A stretch of 64,000 nt of DNA. Source: Isoetes taiwanensis. Taxonomy: Eukaryota; Streptophyta; Lycopodiopsida; Isoetales; Isoetaceae. The position numbers and the translations under genes were made by a program. The stretch covers positions 6,119,216-6,183,215 of the forward strand of contig JAJEKV010000005.1 of assembly GCA_021234155.1 (NCBI GenBank), given 5' to 3'. Shown here piece by piece: positions 1 to 10,829 of the stretch; positions within the stretch are counted from its first letter, which is position 1; each line of letters begins with the position of its first letter. The notes beneath the pieces were generated by a model that saw only the letters and a list, made by a program, of their open reading frames with translations, searched no databases and was not told the origin of the DNA.

Positions 1-968
1 GCACGAGTGCCATTTGGAGGCCCACAAGTGTGATCAACAAAGAGAGTTTTGATGTCGGGATTAGCTCGTGGGTTTTTGCAAAGTTGGTGTTGCCAATTAA
101 GACTGGAAATTCACAGTTTTCCCCATCAGGACTCTTATAATTCTAATCAGGCTAAAAAGAAGGAATCAAAAGGACAAATTTTTAGGTGTCAACTAACCTC
201 TGATTAATAAGCGTGCGCAGTCTAGAAGCTTTGAGTTGTGGGAAAGTTAATTTCTCCCGGAACAATGGATTTGCTTCTATAAGTTTCTTCAACTCTAACA
301 GCATTATGTTTCTTGCAGATTTCGTATCACCATACTTTGAAAGTTGCTCATTTTCCCTGCAACAGCAATGGTTAAACCATTTGACATGCACAGACTACTG
401 TGTTATATTTCGACCATATACCTGAAATTCTCCAAGGTAAGCAATTGTGTGATCTCCTTGTATAATTCCTCATTAAAGGAAGCAAAAACTTTAAGATCTT
501 TTACTAAAATTTCTACAGCCTTTGACCGATCTTGCCTGAAACATAGACCACATATCAGAACCAGAAATTGCTATCCTGCCATGCATGTCTAATAGTTTAT
601 AAAACTCACTTGTCCAGTGCTTCTAAGTACTTTTGCTTCCTGATCTCAAAAAAGATTTTCATGGAGTACCGATTGTCATCCACTTTAGTGAAACCTGACA
701 GGTATCTCTCTACTTCGTCCCATTCCCCATTCTGAACTTGATCTTCAAAATACTTCATGCTAAAAAAGAAGCTGGATTCTTGTTCCAGCCTATTGAAATG
801 AACAATACACAATGAAACAAGTGAGAAGTCCATATCTATGTAAAGGCGAGTAAAACTACTGATTGAAATGCCATGTAGATTAGCTTACTTGTGAACCGTC
901 TCTTTGAACTTCTCCTCATCTAAAAACTGCAGAATGAGGAATACCAGCTCCCTACTAAGAGACGACAT
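1..968 (-). CDS. TPL: TOPLESS/TOPLESS-related transcriptional corepressor, N-terminal part (exons 1-5, runs off the window)
   Basis: Groucho/TLE-type corepressor that binds EAR-motif repressors in the nucleus. The model is complement(join(1..102,198..356,422..535,610..789,889..968)), 211 codons in the window, incomplete at the 3' end. All four introns (95, 65, 74 and 99 bp) are GT-AG and in the same phase (two bases before, one after), and the frame stays open. Exon 1 starts MSSLSRELVFLILQFLDEEK, the LisH dimerisation motif. Exon 2 has LEQES...FEDQV and YLSGFTKVDDNRYS, the CTLH region that binds EAR peptides. Exon 4 has ENEQLSKYGDTKSAR and LKKLIEANPLF. Exon 5 has LNWQHQLCKNP, then HTCGPPNG as the window ends. 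This follows the conserved TPL order; the WD40 part lies outside the window. The start is the first ATG and matches the family N-terminus. No stop or frameshift is seen, so it is probably a live gene. Which TPL paralogue it is cannot be told. Confidence 0.95.
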
Positions 969-1620
969 GATTACGATTTGATGCTCAATCTCTGTTACTC
1001 TGACCAATCATGTTGTTCTCAACTTCTGGGTCGATGGAACATACAACGGCACTTGAAGCACAAAGAAGGGTCAAACAAAAAACTTGTCAAAACCTTCAAA
1101 CTGGCATGTCTGACCAAATCTATGTATCAAGAAAATGAACAGCGTGCTGCACAAGCAACAAAGGAGTATATTTTCCTAACAATCTCATCTCAGGGTGAGC
1201 TTTCTGCATACCCAACAGATGATTAATGTCGGGAGAGACCACCAATCCACGAAACTTAAAGAAAAATACCGCCGCCACCAAGGTACCGCCTCAACAGCCG
1301 ATTTAAGGGGAACCAGAAAAAGCGCACCGAACAACGAATGAGCAGAAAGGTATAAATAATGGGTTAAATCCGGCTATGGCTACATGAGCAAGCCAGATTT
1401 GAAGTTTTTTTATAGATCGAGCAAGTGGGTGGTTAAGATAAATCGATTGAAAGGGCTACAAGGACAGATTATGCAGCGGCAAGGCAGCGGCGAGCAGAAT
1501 ATGTAGGAATCAAATGCAGATTTAAGGCCTGTGCCCTTCCTTTTGTGTGGGTATTTGAGGGGGAGGAAAAACACATCCACACACTTCTCTAACACACAGT
1601 GACCTACCCTATATAACCAT
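969..1620 (-). promoter_or_regulatory. Leader and probable core promoter of the TOPLESS gene
   Basis: Upstream of the TOPLESS start, read on the minus strand, there is no coding signal for about 600 bases. A TATA-like TTATATAGGG lies at about 1607-1616. It is followed downstream (lower coordinates) by a CT-rich stretch with CTCCCCCTCAAATACCCAC at about 1545-1563, a usual setting for a plant transcription start. That would give a leader near 600 nt, possibly with an intron. Promoter use is inferred from motif and position only. Confidence 0.35.
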
Positions 1621-2244
1621 TCCTGCGTATCAAAAGATAAGCAGGCCTGCGTATCGTCTGGGAGCCAGCTCGCCCGTTTGAGCCGGCGTCTGACAGCTTT
1701 TTTGACTTATCATGTCGATAAGGGAGTGCGCGTATCAAGTGAGAGGCTATCAGGTGATAACGGGGCTGGGTGATATGCAGTCGCGCTTATCCTGGCATAT
1801 GTAATACGGTACAGTGCCAGTGTCCGCACCTGTCAGTACGCCAGCGTCTGCTTTTTCCGGCACTTACCGGATAATGACGGTGACATGACCGCCTTTGCCG
1901 GTGGCGCCGAATATATTAAAAGCCTTTTCGCCTTTTAGGCAGGGTTCGAATTTCGAAAGAGTGTTTTCCGAAGCTTTTAGAGTCTACCGGAAAACCTCTT
2001 AACGTTTCTCTACACAGTCGGATATTCAACCCTGGCTATCGGAAATTTGTATGCACTTATAAAAAGGCATGAAGCCTTTCGGAAAATTTCCTACAATATC
2101 AAAAAAAACTTTAGTTTTCAATCGATAGAATCTTCTTTACCGTTGAATTCTCCCACCATTGGTTTGAAGAGTATGGATTTTGAAAATTGGTATTGCTATT
2201 AGTGTATACCGGACATCCACTCAATGTAATTTTTAACTTGAAAG

Positions 2245-2330
2245 AGATTCAACCCAGCTGCATTCAACCCAGCTGCAGGTTCCTACGACTACCTTGTTAC
2301 GACGACTACCTTGTTACGACTTCACCTCAA
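2245..2330 (-). rRNA. Short mitochondrial-type small-subunit rRNA 3'-end fragment (pseudo)
   Basis: Read on the minus strand, 2275-2325 contains GAAGTCGTAACAAGGTAG, then a second copy of the same motif, then TCGTAGGAACCTGCAGCTGG and GTTGAAT. This resembles the end of plant mitochondrial 18S rRNA (universal 3' motif followed by the extreme 3' end); the nuclear 18S 3' end differs after AAGG. Two micro-duplications lie inside it: 17 bp (2285-2301 and 2302-2318) and a 15-bp repeat near 2249-2278. Sequence upstream of the motif does not look like rRNA, so only the last ~50 bases are present. It is not functional and is probably a transferred organelle scrap. Confidence 0.45.
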
Positions 2331-2444
2331 TCAATGACCCTGCCGTGTATCCATAAGACGACCATCGATCACGATAAGTGGGCCGTGCAAAATAGCAGCG
2401 TGGAACGTCAAATGGGTGATTCTCGAATGCTTCATGTATGTATG

Positions 2445-2516
2445 TTAGTGTATACTGAATTTTGGGAAATGGTGTTGCTATTAGTGTATACCGAATTTTG
2501 GGAAATGGTGTTACCA
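2445..2516 (+). repeat. 36-bp tandem repeat, two copies
   Basis: Two adjacent units (2445-2480 and 2481-2516) both read TTAGTGTATAC(T/C)GAATTTTGGG and so on, with only a few differences. A third partial copy (TTGCTATTAGTGTATACCG) lies near 2191-2210. No gene is seen in 1620-2700. Confidence 0.8.
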
Positions 2517-2699
2517 AGTTTAGTGGTGTGTCATGAGCCAGCCAATTCTGCCAGTTCTGTCTTGGATAAAGAGCCTTCCTATAAATACATATGCTTGTTT
2601 TGAACCTTACGCCACCATGGCCTTTGGACCACTTATAAGTCATTTTGGTGCTTTGCCACGATCCCTCTCAATCCTTGCACATGCAAAGTATCCTAAGGA

Positions 2700-4937
2700 C
2701 TTCTATGTTGTGGACTTATACTAATGCTTGATATGTATCTCATAATGTACTGTCAAAGTTATTGCCAGTATCATTGACAAGTTTCTACCCCATCCTTTCA
2801 AAATGAAAGTCTCCTTCACAAGTTTCTGCACCACCCTTTCAGTGCATAAGGTGTCCAACAAATAATTATGCAACAAATATAGATTTTTTATTAGAAAAAT
2901 AAATTAAAAAGTTTTAATTTTATAAATAGAATGTTTCAAATAAATTATGTTTCACGCAAATAAAAACTGTTTACATAATGTCGAAACTAAATGACCATAA
3001 TAGGTATACTTGTGTACAATATTTTACTATAGAGATGTATTGCTAATTCATTTTTGAAAACTTTTCAAAATGTAATGTGGAAATTTTTCCTTTTTAAATA
3101 TGTGTTTTGAGAACCAAATATTTTTATTCTTGAAATTTTCCATTTGAATAAAACAGGAAATTATTTTTGACGATTTATCCCCAAAACAACCATCTGCTTT
3201 TAATTTAAGTGATGCGCCCTTCTTCACTTTCCTACTGAAGTACTAGAAGCTTCATTTTTATAGTATAATGTAATTCTGCAATTCTAGGTGTACATTCACG
3301 TTGCTAGTAGGAAGAGGCATGGTTGATGCACATGGAACTCATAAGCAAGCTTCCACTACTGAAATTTTAGGCATGTTGCCCACGATTTTGTTTGTCTTGG
3401 CGCACTTTTCAATCCACAAATAGCATGTATGCAAGAGAGAATAAATGTTATCTGACATGTTATTGGTTCTAATAACATGTATGCTTTTAAAATGGGTGCA
3501 TTTATAATTTTCATTAAATTGCTTTTTATTTTTTTTCTATATCTTACCTACAACGATATAAAAGGACGTGATCTTTTTTGTATGCTGTTGAGAATTGGTT
3601 GTAAAGATGTCCATGACAATGTTTCCATCAAAGGGTTATGTTTAAATTTACCACTCTTAAGTTAACAAACTCTAAGGCCATGTTGCCATCAAATGGGATT
3701 GTCCTTGGAGTTACCAAAGTAAATTATTAATTCTGATGCAAATTTCAGTTTTGCAAGGGTTATACAGTCAATCAAGGCAGTTTTAAATATGGAAAGCTTC
3801 CTGGTACAATTTATTGAATCTATAATGATCATTGTTATAAAAAACTTGGGGACATGACTGCCACCCCTACTTATATTATGGAGTTTATAGTTCTTGAGAC
3901 CATCATGTAAAAGAAACATATATTTTAATTATAATAACTAAGTAAGGTCATTTATGTTGAAGGTTGGTACAATGGAATCATGAAATATGGTATTGTTAAG
4001 CCTCAATAGATGCTAAAGACTAAAATAAAAGCCTCATATTTATTGCTTTGCAACTAGTAGCTATAACTTTGTGAGTAGCCACAATTAATGTGGTAGTTAA
4101 TATAAGACATAATATATTAAAAAACAACCACCTAATAATAGGAGCGGGCAATTAGGTGGCTAATGCTGGCGGATCAATGCCTTTTGCCCTGTCCATACCT
4201 TTTATATCTCCAAACTCATATTACAAAACTTTATCGGATAAATCAAGGTCTCTCAATTAGGAAACCATCTAGAATTGCTATATATTCCACTGTTAGCGAA
4301 GGCAAGAAAACTCCCTTTACAATGAAAAGTCAAATGAACACAGTTTACACCAATAATCTAAGTTCTAAACCGATTCATTAAAACCAGTCTAAGATCCAAT
4401 TGATAGAAGTTAACACCAAACCCTAATACACCATTGACCAGACCTTAGTTCACCAAAACCAAAGAAAGATAATCTTGGGACCGAATTATGGTAATTCACC
4501 TCCCAACCGGATCAAACGATGCTAAGAACTGGCAAATTAAACAAAGCCATAGGCAATGGCAAATTTACAATTAATGATTCTTGATTAAAGGCAAGAATTT
4601 AAGGTTTGAATCTCTAAGGGATCAAGATTTGGTAGTTAGCTTTTCAGGCTAAGTCTACCTATTGTAGATTGGCGGAATCTTATTGAGCAAAGGCCGATTT
4701 TTATGGATCAAGATCGCATGGTAATTTGGAGCTGAATCAATGCAGTCCGACTCTATTTATTGCAGGTCCGATGTAGCACAGTTCGTCCTTATTATAACCA
4801 TAACCATTGTAAGGTTTTCTCTTCCCATTTAATTGCCTTGCCTTGCCTATAATTTGCTAAACTTATGTACTCATGCTAGTCCACCAAGACTAATGTCCAT
4901 GTCCATACCCTCGAACTACCATGTTCATATCAATGAT
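2700..4937. other. AT-rich stretch without a recognisable gene
   Basis: Both strands lack long open frames or domain-like peptides. 2870-3190 is very AT-rich. 4030-4180 shares short motifs such as AATAGGAG(C/T)GGGC with 11990-12010, so the area just left of the old LTR may belong to the same repeat neighbourhood. Confidence 0.5.
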
Positions 4938-5234
4938 TGTCACAGCCAGCAGCCAAATTTCAACTATCCCGTCTCACATATATCATATTGTCTATAAAGC
5001 CAGTTAAGCATTTACCAAATCGAAGGGTCTGGAAACTTTATCACAGCGGCGATTATATCTTGAAGCTATAAGCTATAGTCTTCATCTGTATCCTTTCGGA
5101 GGTGGATATGGTTAGGTGGAAAAGTTCTTATGCCATATCAATCTTTTCTGAATAAGGCTCAAACTTACCTTCATTATTCCGTTTAGGTTGTGATTTCAAT
5201 TTCTTGTAAGTGTCTATCAAGATTTTACATATCA
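4938..5234 (+). repeat. Left LTR of the old LTR element
   Basis: It starts TGTCACAGCCAGCAGCC and ends TTTTACATATCA just before the primer-binding site at 5237-5249. Its diverged partner lies at about 12101-12410, where the first bases are TATCACAACTAGCAGC. Confidence 0.55.
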
Positions 5235-5236
5235 AT

Positions 5237-5249
5237 TGGTATCGGAGCC
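5237..5249 (+). other. Primer-binding site of the old LTR element
   Basis: TGGTATCGGAGCC is complementary in type to the 3' end of plant initiator methionine tRNA (consensus TGGTATCAGAGCC, one mismatch) and lies two bases after the left LTR. Confidence 0.65.
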
Positions 5250-5349
5250 AAGCTCCAATCTAAGGGCATGTGAAAAGAACAACCGCCTTCACATTTTGAA
5301 AATCAATACCGACAAGCCATGACACTGAAGTCATATTGCTCTGCCACCA

Positions 5350-6176
5350 CCAACACCGATGTTTGACGATCAGAGAAAATTGGATCAAATAGCTTTACTT
5401 TATGGATTTTTGCCTGATAATTCTCAGTAGCCGCCATTGCCAAGTAATCCACCACTAGTTAATCCTCTGTCGCCAGCTAAACCTCCTCTGCTAGTTAATC
5501 CTCCTCTGCCAAGTAATATCCATTAGGTAAATAATATGTCAAAATCAAGTGGTTTGAAAAGGTGGAGGGTATGTCATCGTGCTTAGGTGACAAGAGCAGT
5601 CTGGTGTTTTTGGGATTTTCATCAACATGGGAAAGTTTCTTTGGAATAGTTAGAACTACTGAGACGCAAAAACTCTAGGCCATGGAAAAGTATCACAAAA
5701 ATGTTGTGGGGATTTGGCAATAAAGGACGAAGAAGGTGGTTCTTCTAATTAAAACATAGGAGGAATTCAAAAGATCTTTCAAAAATTATAAATTAACACC
5801 AAATGAAGCAGTCAGAAAGGTAGAAACAGCGAAAAAAAAACTATCTTAAGAGAACAAAATGTGATATATGGGAAGTCTATTCTCATGACAAGACTGCTAA
5901 ATCTAACATTGAAAAGGCGAGCAATAACAGAGCTAAAAGGTTTATATTCAACGATGATCACAAGGAGAAAAATGTAAAGAATAGGCAGAACAACGTATAG
6001 TTCCAGAAATAGACAAAAACCATGGCAAGGGGATGTTTCATATGCGATGGACCCCATTTTAAAGTTGAATGTCTCAAGGGTTAGTTCATGTTGGAAAACC
6101 TCAAGTTGAAGCTCAAGGGGTTAGTTCATGTTGAAAAACATCAAGCTGAAGCTCAAAGAACCAAAGAAGAGCCCAA
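5350..6176 (+). pseudogene. Gag remnant of the old LTR element
   Basis: No long frame survives. Translated pieces include a stretch at 5360-5420 rich in hydrophobic and acidic residues, a basic segment at 5770-5990, and the zinc-knuckle peptide CFICDGPHFKVEC near 6030-6070 (C-x2-C-x3-H-x4-C, a spacing seen in plant gypsy Gag). Just after the knuckle a 40-bp unit is duplicated (6080-6119 and 6120-6159, GTTAGTTCATGTTG-). The copia element enters at 6181/6182. A cognate gag piece (CLAYKFLPEPP) occurs at about 50540-50575, so related elements are nearby. Confidence 0.5.
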
Positions 6177-6181
6177 AGAAA

Positions 6182-6513
6182 TGTCAAGGAGAGAAGGGGA
6201 TGCACACCAATATCCGAGAGCGCAAGCTCCCAAAACAAAGGCAAATTGGAATTGTATTGAACGTATGTATGAATACAAGATATAAAAAGGGGCAGTAAAT
6301 AATAACTGCTCCCGTTACCAACCACACATAATTATGCCGTAACTAATTAAGGCAAGTAGGTGCCGTAGCTAATTAAGGCAAGTGGATGGGCTGGTGTAGG
6401 TGCTGATGAAGTGCTGATTCAGCACATAGTCAGCACCTATGTGCTGAGTGCTGTCAGTGCTGTCAAGCATGTCTAGCAGCAAGATGGTGATCTCGATATC
6501 ATATATCTCGACA
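6182..6513 (-). repeat. 3' LTR of copia element 1
   Basis: 332 bp. It matches the right LTR closely but lacks 16 bp (TTGCACCAAGAAAGGG in plus orientation) next to the TGTCAAGG end. It contains TATAAAAAGGGGC-like plus-strand sequence at 6281-6293 and the repeated AATTAAGGCAAGT motif. Confidence 0.95.
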
Positions 6514-6523
6514 CTCCTCCTTC
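6514..6523 (-). other. Polypurine tract of copia element 1
   Basis: GAAGGAGGAG on the minus strand abuts the 3' LTR, the expected site for plus-strand DNA priming. Confidence 0.75.
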
Positions 6524-6546
6524 ATGAGAGATCGTCATCTCCATGC

Positions 6547-8321
6547 TCAGCCTCCTCCTCCTGGAGATGAGATCTGGAATCCATCAAGACCAATACCAAG
6601 TCGATGTCGCTCAAAGAGCTCACGAGAAAAAGGCTTAGTCAAGAGATCTGTGGTATTGTCCCGTGTAGGAACATGCTCAATCTGAACCTGCTTATCAGCC
6701 ACAAGGTCCCTTACAAAATGATAATGCTTGGGAACATGCTTAGATTTTGGATGTCGAACTTCAGCGGAGCACCAATCAATGCCACCTTTGTTATCCATGA
6801 GCATGCTTGCTGGTCCAGGAGTGCGTTGCCCAATGCCGGCAAGAAAGTCCTTGAAACTAATGATCTCACGGGCTGCTGTAGATGCTGCAACATACTCTGC
6901 TTCAGTGGATGAAAGAGATACATGCCCTTGTTTCTTGCTGATCCAAGCAATGGCAGCATTGGCAAGCAGAAAACAAATGTCGGATGTGGACCTGGAGTTG
7001 TCTATCACATCACTAAGTGAGGAATCACTATATGTCAGCAATGAAAAAGCATCACTATTGCTGCGATATGTAAGGCCATAATCAGCAGTACCCTTTAAGT
7101 AGCGGAGAATGTGCTTGGCCATTTCCCAATGCTTATGACCTGGATCTGCTGAAAATTGGCTTAGAGCTATAACAGCAAATGCAATATCAGGTTTGGTGCA
7201 AACCATGCAATACATGAGGCTGCCAATCAATTGCCGAAATGGAACTTTTGCCATAGAAAGACGTTCAGCATCAGATTGTGGACAATCTTTCTTAGTGAGA
7301 AGAGTACCTGGATTCATAGGAACTTTAGATGGATTGCAATCAGCCATGCCAAAGCACTCAAGCATTTCTTCAATGTACTTCTTTTGAGAGATATGAAGAA
7401 TCCCGTTTGTCCGGTCTCTTGCAATTTGCAAACCCAAACAATAGTGAGCTTCACCCAAGTCTACCATTGGAAACTTAGCAGCAAGCCTTGTCTTGAATTC
7501 AGCAATGTGCTCATTATTGTTGCCTATGAGCAAGGAATCATCCACATACAAAGCAATGATGAGTAAGAACTTGCTTTGACGACGGATGTAGACATTAGAA
7601 TCAACCTCAATAGGCTGGAATCCTTGGTCTTTGAAAAAAGAATCTATGGTCTTATACCAAGCACGTGATGCTTGCTTTAACCCATAAAGTGCCTTCGTCA
7701 ATTTGCATACTAAATGCTCAGCACCAGCTTTGACATAACCCTGAGGTTGCTTCATATATATTTCTTCATCAAGTTTGCCATTAAGAAATGCTGTTTTGAC
7801 ATCTGTTTGATGAACCTCAAGATTATAATGAGCAGCAAATGCAAGAAGAATGCGAATGCTCATGGAGAAAATGTTTCCAAGTAATCAATGTCATATTGCT
7901 GGCTGAAACCCTGTGCAACCAAGCGTGCTTTGTAGCTGCTGATGGTGCCATCAGGATGGAGTTTGCATTTGTAGACCCATTTGTTACCAACGACTTTCCT
8001 ATCATGAGGAAGAGGAACCAAATCCCAAGTGCCATTTTGAACAATAGAATCCATTTCGTGGTCCATTGCCTGCTGCCAATGAGGTGCGGCCAGAAGACAT
8101 GAAATAGCTTCACGATAGCTGGTGGGTTCACCGATAATAGCAAAGACCACAAAACTCCATAATGCCGGGCATAATTTCAGCATAGAAAGCAAACCTTTGA
8201 GGAGGAAAACGTTTCCTTTTACCTCGACCAAGTTCTTCTTCAACTCCTCCTTGATCAGGATGATCAAAATCACCTCTGGATCGGATGTGTCAAGATCTCC
8301 TCCCCGGATCGGATGTGTCAA
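6547..8321 (-). pseudogene. Copia reverse transcriptase-RNase H (element 1), frameshifted
   Basis: Two overlapping frames make one RT-RNase H. The upstream frame (8140-7860) carries HWQQAMDHEMDSIVQNGTW, NKWVYKCKLHPDG and KARLVAQGFSQ, ending at ETFSP. The downstream frame (7863-6547) carries HQTDVKTAFLNG, the catalytic YVDD box in ALYVDDSLLIG, LRYLKGTADYGL, the RNase H motifs TYSDSSL, SLSSTEAEYVA and MDNKGG, and a C-terminal DLLTKPF. At 7860-7863 the frames meet with a shift, and a few residues of the usual TFSPV...K.TSIR linker are missing, which points to a small deletion. The 438-aa downstream part is otherwise open. It would act in cytoplasmic particles copying the element RNA, but it is not expressible as a normal polyprotein. 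Confidence 0.9.
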
Positions 8322-9420
8322 GATCTGCCGTGATCGTGAAACGGGGGGGTGATGTAAGCACCGCAGTCTTTGGGACCGCCGCAGTCTTTGGAACCGCTAC
8401 AGTCTTTGGAACCGCCGCAGTCTTTGGAATATTAGAAATTGAGTCCGATGGATTGGAAGCTATGGCGTCATCTGTTATCCATGCAGATATCAATAAATTC
8501 CACATTAGGAGTTTTTGAACCTTGCCGAAATGCCAAACATCTTCATGGAAAATAACATCGCGACTAACACAAAGCTTCTTGGTATCCGGATCAATCAGCC
8601 TATAACCATGCTTGCACCGGGAGAAAACCCACAAAAATCATTTTCTTGCTTTGTATGCTCAAGTTTCTTGCGCGATTAGCTTTGGGAATAAGCATAAAGG
8701 CAAAGACATCTAAAGACATGCAAGTGAGACAAATTTGGCTTTATGCCGCTGAAAGCTTGTTCAGAGTCCGATTTTTCACAAAGAACAATGGGCAATCTAT
8801 TGAGAAGGTAAACCGAAAGTACCTTATCGCTTCAGCCCAAAATTGAATGGGTGCCGAGGATTGAGCGAGCAAACAACGTGCCATGTCAACAATGTTGCGA
8901 TTCTTCCGCTCAAAGAACGTCATTATGTTATGGAGTATGAGGCTTTCGGTAAGTTGGCGATCAATACCATGATCGGCACAAAAATGATTGAATGCTTGAC
9001 CGGTAAATTCTCCACCATTATCGATCTGAGCTTCTTAATCGATGGGCTACTTGATTCTCAACAAAGCTTTCCATTCTTGAAAATGGGCAAATGCATCGAT
9101 TTTCGCTTCAAGAAATAGACCATGTTTTCCCCTCAAATCATCAATGAATGTCGAAAAAATAATAGGCACCCGAGAGAGAAGGAACATGAGTTGGACCACA
9201 AAGATCCGTGTGTACTAGTTCAAGAAGAGCGTGTAGCGGGGAGAGCCAATGAGAGTAAAAAGATCTGGGTCTTTGTTTACCCAATGCACAAGCCTCACAA
9301 CTTGCAAGAGTAGGGTGTTGATGAAGATCAAAACCGCTCTACAAGTTGAGGCAGCTGGTTGAGTGCTTTAAGACCGATGTGTCCAAGCCTCTTATGCCAC
9401 AAATCACGGTACCATTACCA
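8290..9420 (-). pseudogene. Copia integrase region (element 1), decayed
   Basis: Read on the minus strand, the order is: a partial cysteine-containing piece (SCKL / CALGK-like) near 9310-9270, HTDLCGPTHVPSLSG near 9215-9170, DNGGEFTG near 9020-8995 (second catalytic Asp of DDE with its NGGEF context), FFERKNRNIVDMARCLLAQ (8920-8864) containing the catalytic Glu, then the C-terminal GYRLIDPDTKKLCVSRDVIF (8605-8545). Stops and at least two frame changes interrupt the core. After the C-terminal module, 8363-8434 holds four 18-bp repeats (coding PKTAAV), and a 21-bp repeat GGATCGGATGTGTCAAGATC(T) occurs twice at 8277-8325. Confidence 0.85.
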
Positions 9421-9438
9421 GCTACAAGAACAACTTGA

Positions 9439-10779
9439 TCAAAGATATTCTTGGCCCAAATGGTAGAGATTACTCGTACGAATAGCACGAGCAAGGCTCT
9501 TTCCTGTAACTTTGTTGCGAACAATGCAATCATCACTATCAAAGGAAACTATTGTCTCCATATCAGTAAGACGTGCAACAGAAATCAGATCTTTACGCAA
9601 AGTAGGAGCATACATTACCCCTTTTAGAGTGAAATTACCAAGACTTGTGGGTACTTGAATGTCACCCATTCCGCAGATTTGATGCTCACTATTGTCGCCG
9701 ATTTGAACAATGTGATTGGAAGAGGTAGGTCTGAAATTTTCAAACCAATCTTTGTGCCAACTAATATGAGCTGTAGCACCAGAATCCATGATGAATTTGA
9801 TAGAGCGAGGGGCTGCCACTTGTTTACAAAGATAGACATAATCCGGGCTGCAAGGAACCACATTGGCTACGCTTACTTCTTCAACAATTTGGGCCACATT
9901 GGCTGAAGCTTTGTTTGTTTCCAAAGCTTTCAGTTTGTGCTCAAGATCCTTTATCTTCTTCCTACATTCTGCTGTGGTATGATTGCCTTTCTTGCAATAG
10001 TCACAAAACTGCTGCTTGGATGTTGTGCCTTTGCTATCAGCACCCTTGAAGGCATTGCTGCTACTGTTATTCTTCGTTTTCTTAGCTTTTTCATTACCTT
10101 TTGCATAGGATTTAGGCTCAGAATGACCTGCAAAGAAAGCATTGTGCTCGTCTTTGATAATCCCAGCATCTTTCCTCATCATGATCTCCTCCTTGACGGA
10201 AGTGATTGCACGATTGAGATCCATGTCGGCAATTTGCATGAGATTGCTGCGCAAAGCATAGAAAGAATTGGGTAAGGATCTAAGAAAGAAGAATAATTGC
10301 AATGAAGGAGAGATCTTATTCTCTTCTCTAGAGGCTTCAATCTGCCGAAAGGTGTTCTTCATGCAGTCTGCGAATTTGTCAAGACTCTCGGTCTCTTCCC
10401 AGCTCATATTCACCACTTCAACATACAAATGCCCAATTTGTATATGGGTCTTCTTTTCATGCTCTTGGACGAGAGCATTCCATAAATCATGGCTGTTCTC
10501 CTTCTGAACCTCATCAAGAAGAGATTCAGCAACAGAAAGCCCAATCGTAGCCATAGCCTTGTCATCCCGGCGTTGCCAAGCATCAAGAACAGATTTATTC
10601 TTGCCATCTGATGCAAGCTCGGGTGCTGGTTCTTGGCCACTAACAATTCCCCAAACTCCTTCAGCCTTAAGAATGAGAGTCATTCTTCTCTTCCATTGCT
10701 GAAAACCTGTGCCATCGAAGATTTGAATCACACGACCGCCAGAGAAGGTAATCTGGTTGTAGCTTGCATCCTTCTCCAT
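9439..10779 (-). CDS. Copia Gag and protease (element 1), open
   Basis: 446 aa from ATG at 10779. The N-terminal part has FDGTGFQQWKRRMTLILKAE (Gag core) and a UBN2-type segment to about residue 210. A CCHC knuckle CDYCKKGNHTTAEC follows (about residues 258-271). The protease active site DSGATAHIS lies near residue 333, followed by IGDNSEHQICGMGDI and LRKDLISVARL. The protein forms the particle and cuts the polyprotein. The first ATG lies 50 bases inside the PBS, as expected for a copia. It ends before the integrase, where the element should continue, so the stop at 9439-9441 is a break. It is the only intact ORF in the element and could in principle still act in trans. Confidence 0.88.
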   Translation of the reverse strand: MEKDASYNQITFSGGRVIQIFDGTGFQQWKRRMTLILKAEGVWGIVSGQEPAPELASDGKNKSVLDAWQRRDDKAMATIGLSVAESLLDEVQKENSHDLWNALVQEHEKKTHIQIGHLYVEVVNMSWEETESLDKFADCMKNTFRQIEASREENKISPSLQLFFFLRSLPNSFYALRSNLMQIADMDLNRAITSVKEEIMMRKDAGIIKDEHNAFFAGHSEPKSYAKGNEKAKKTKNNSSSNAFKGADSKGTTSKQQFCDYCKKGNHTTAECRKKIKDLEHKLKALETNKASANVAQIVEEVSVANVVPCSPDYVYLCKQVAAPRSIKFIMDSGATAHISWHKDWFENFRPTSSNHIVQIGDNSEHQICGMGDIQVPTSLGNFTLKGVMYAPTLRKDLISVARLTDMETIVSFDSDDCIVRNKVTGKSLARAIRTSNLYHLGQEYL

Positions 10780-10817
10780 TGCTGTGTTGATCTTGAATCA
10801 ATATCAGCACACCTAGT

Positions 10818-10829
10818 GCTCTGATACCA
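10818..10829 (-). other. Primer-binding site of copia element 1
   Basis: TGGTATCAGAGC on the minus strand directly follows the 5' LTR end at 10830. It is an exact match to the usual initiator-Met tRNA site. Confidence 0.9.

Noticed and set aside
978-1226. 82-codon plus frame upstream of TOPLESS
   Set aside because: It lies antisense in the TOPLESS leader, has no domain and an unremarkable composition; a chance frame.
1640-1920. GC-richer patch that looked bacterial or organellar
   Set aside because: No frame codes for anything recognisable and no rRNA/tRNA motif is present; left as unexplained intergenic sequence.
7193-7566. Plus-strand frames across copia 1 RT
   Set aside because: Antisense shadows of the RT-RNase H coding strand.
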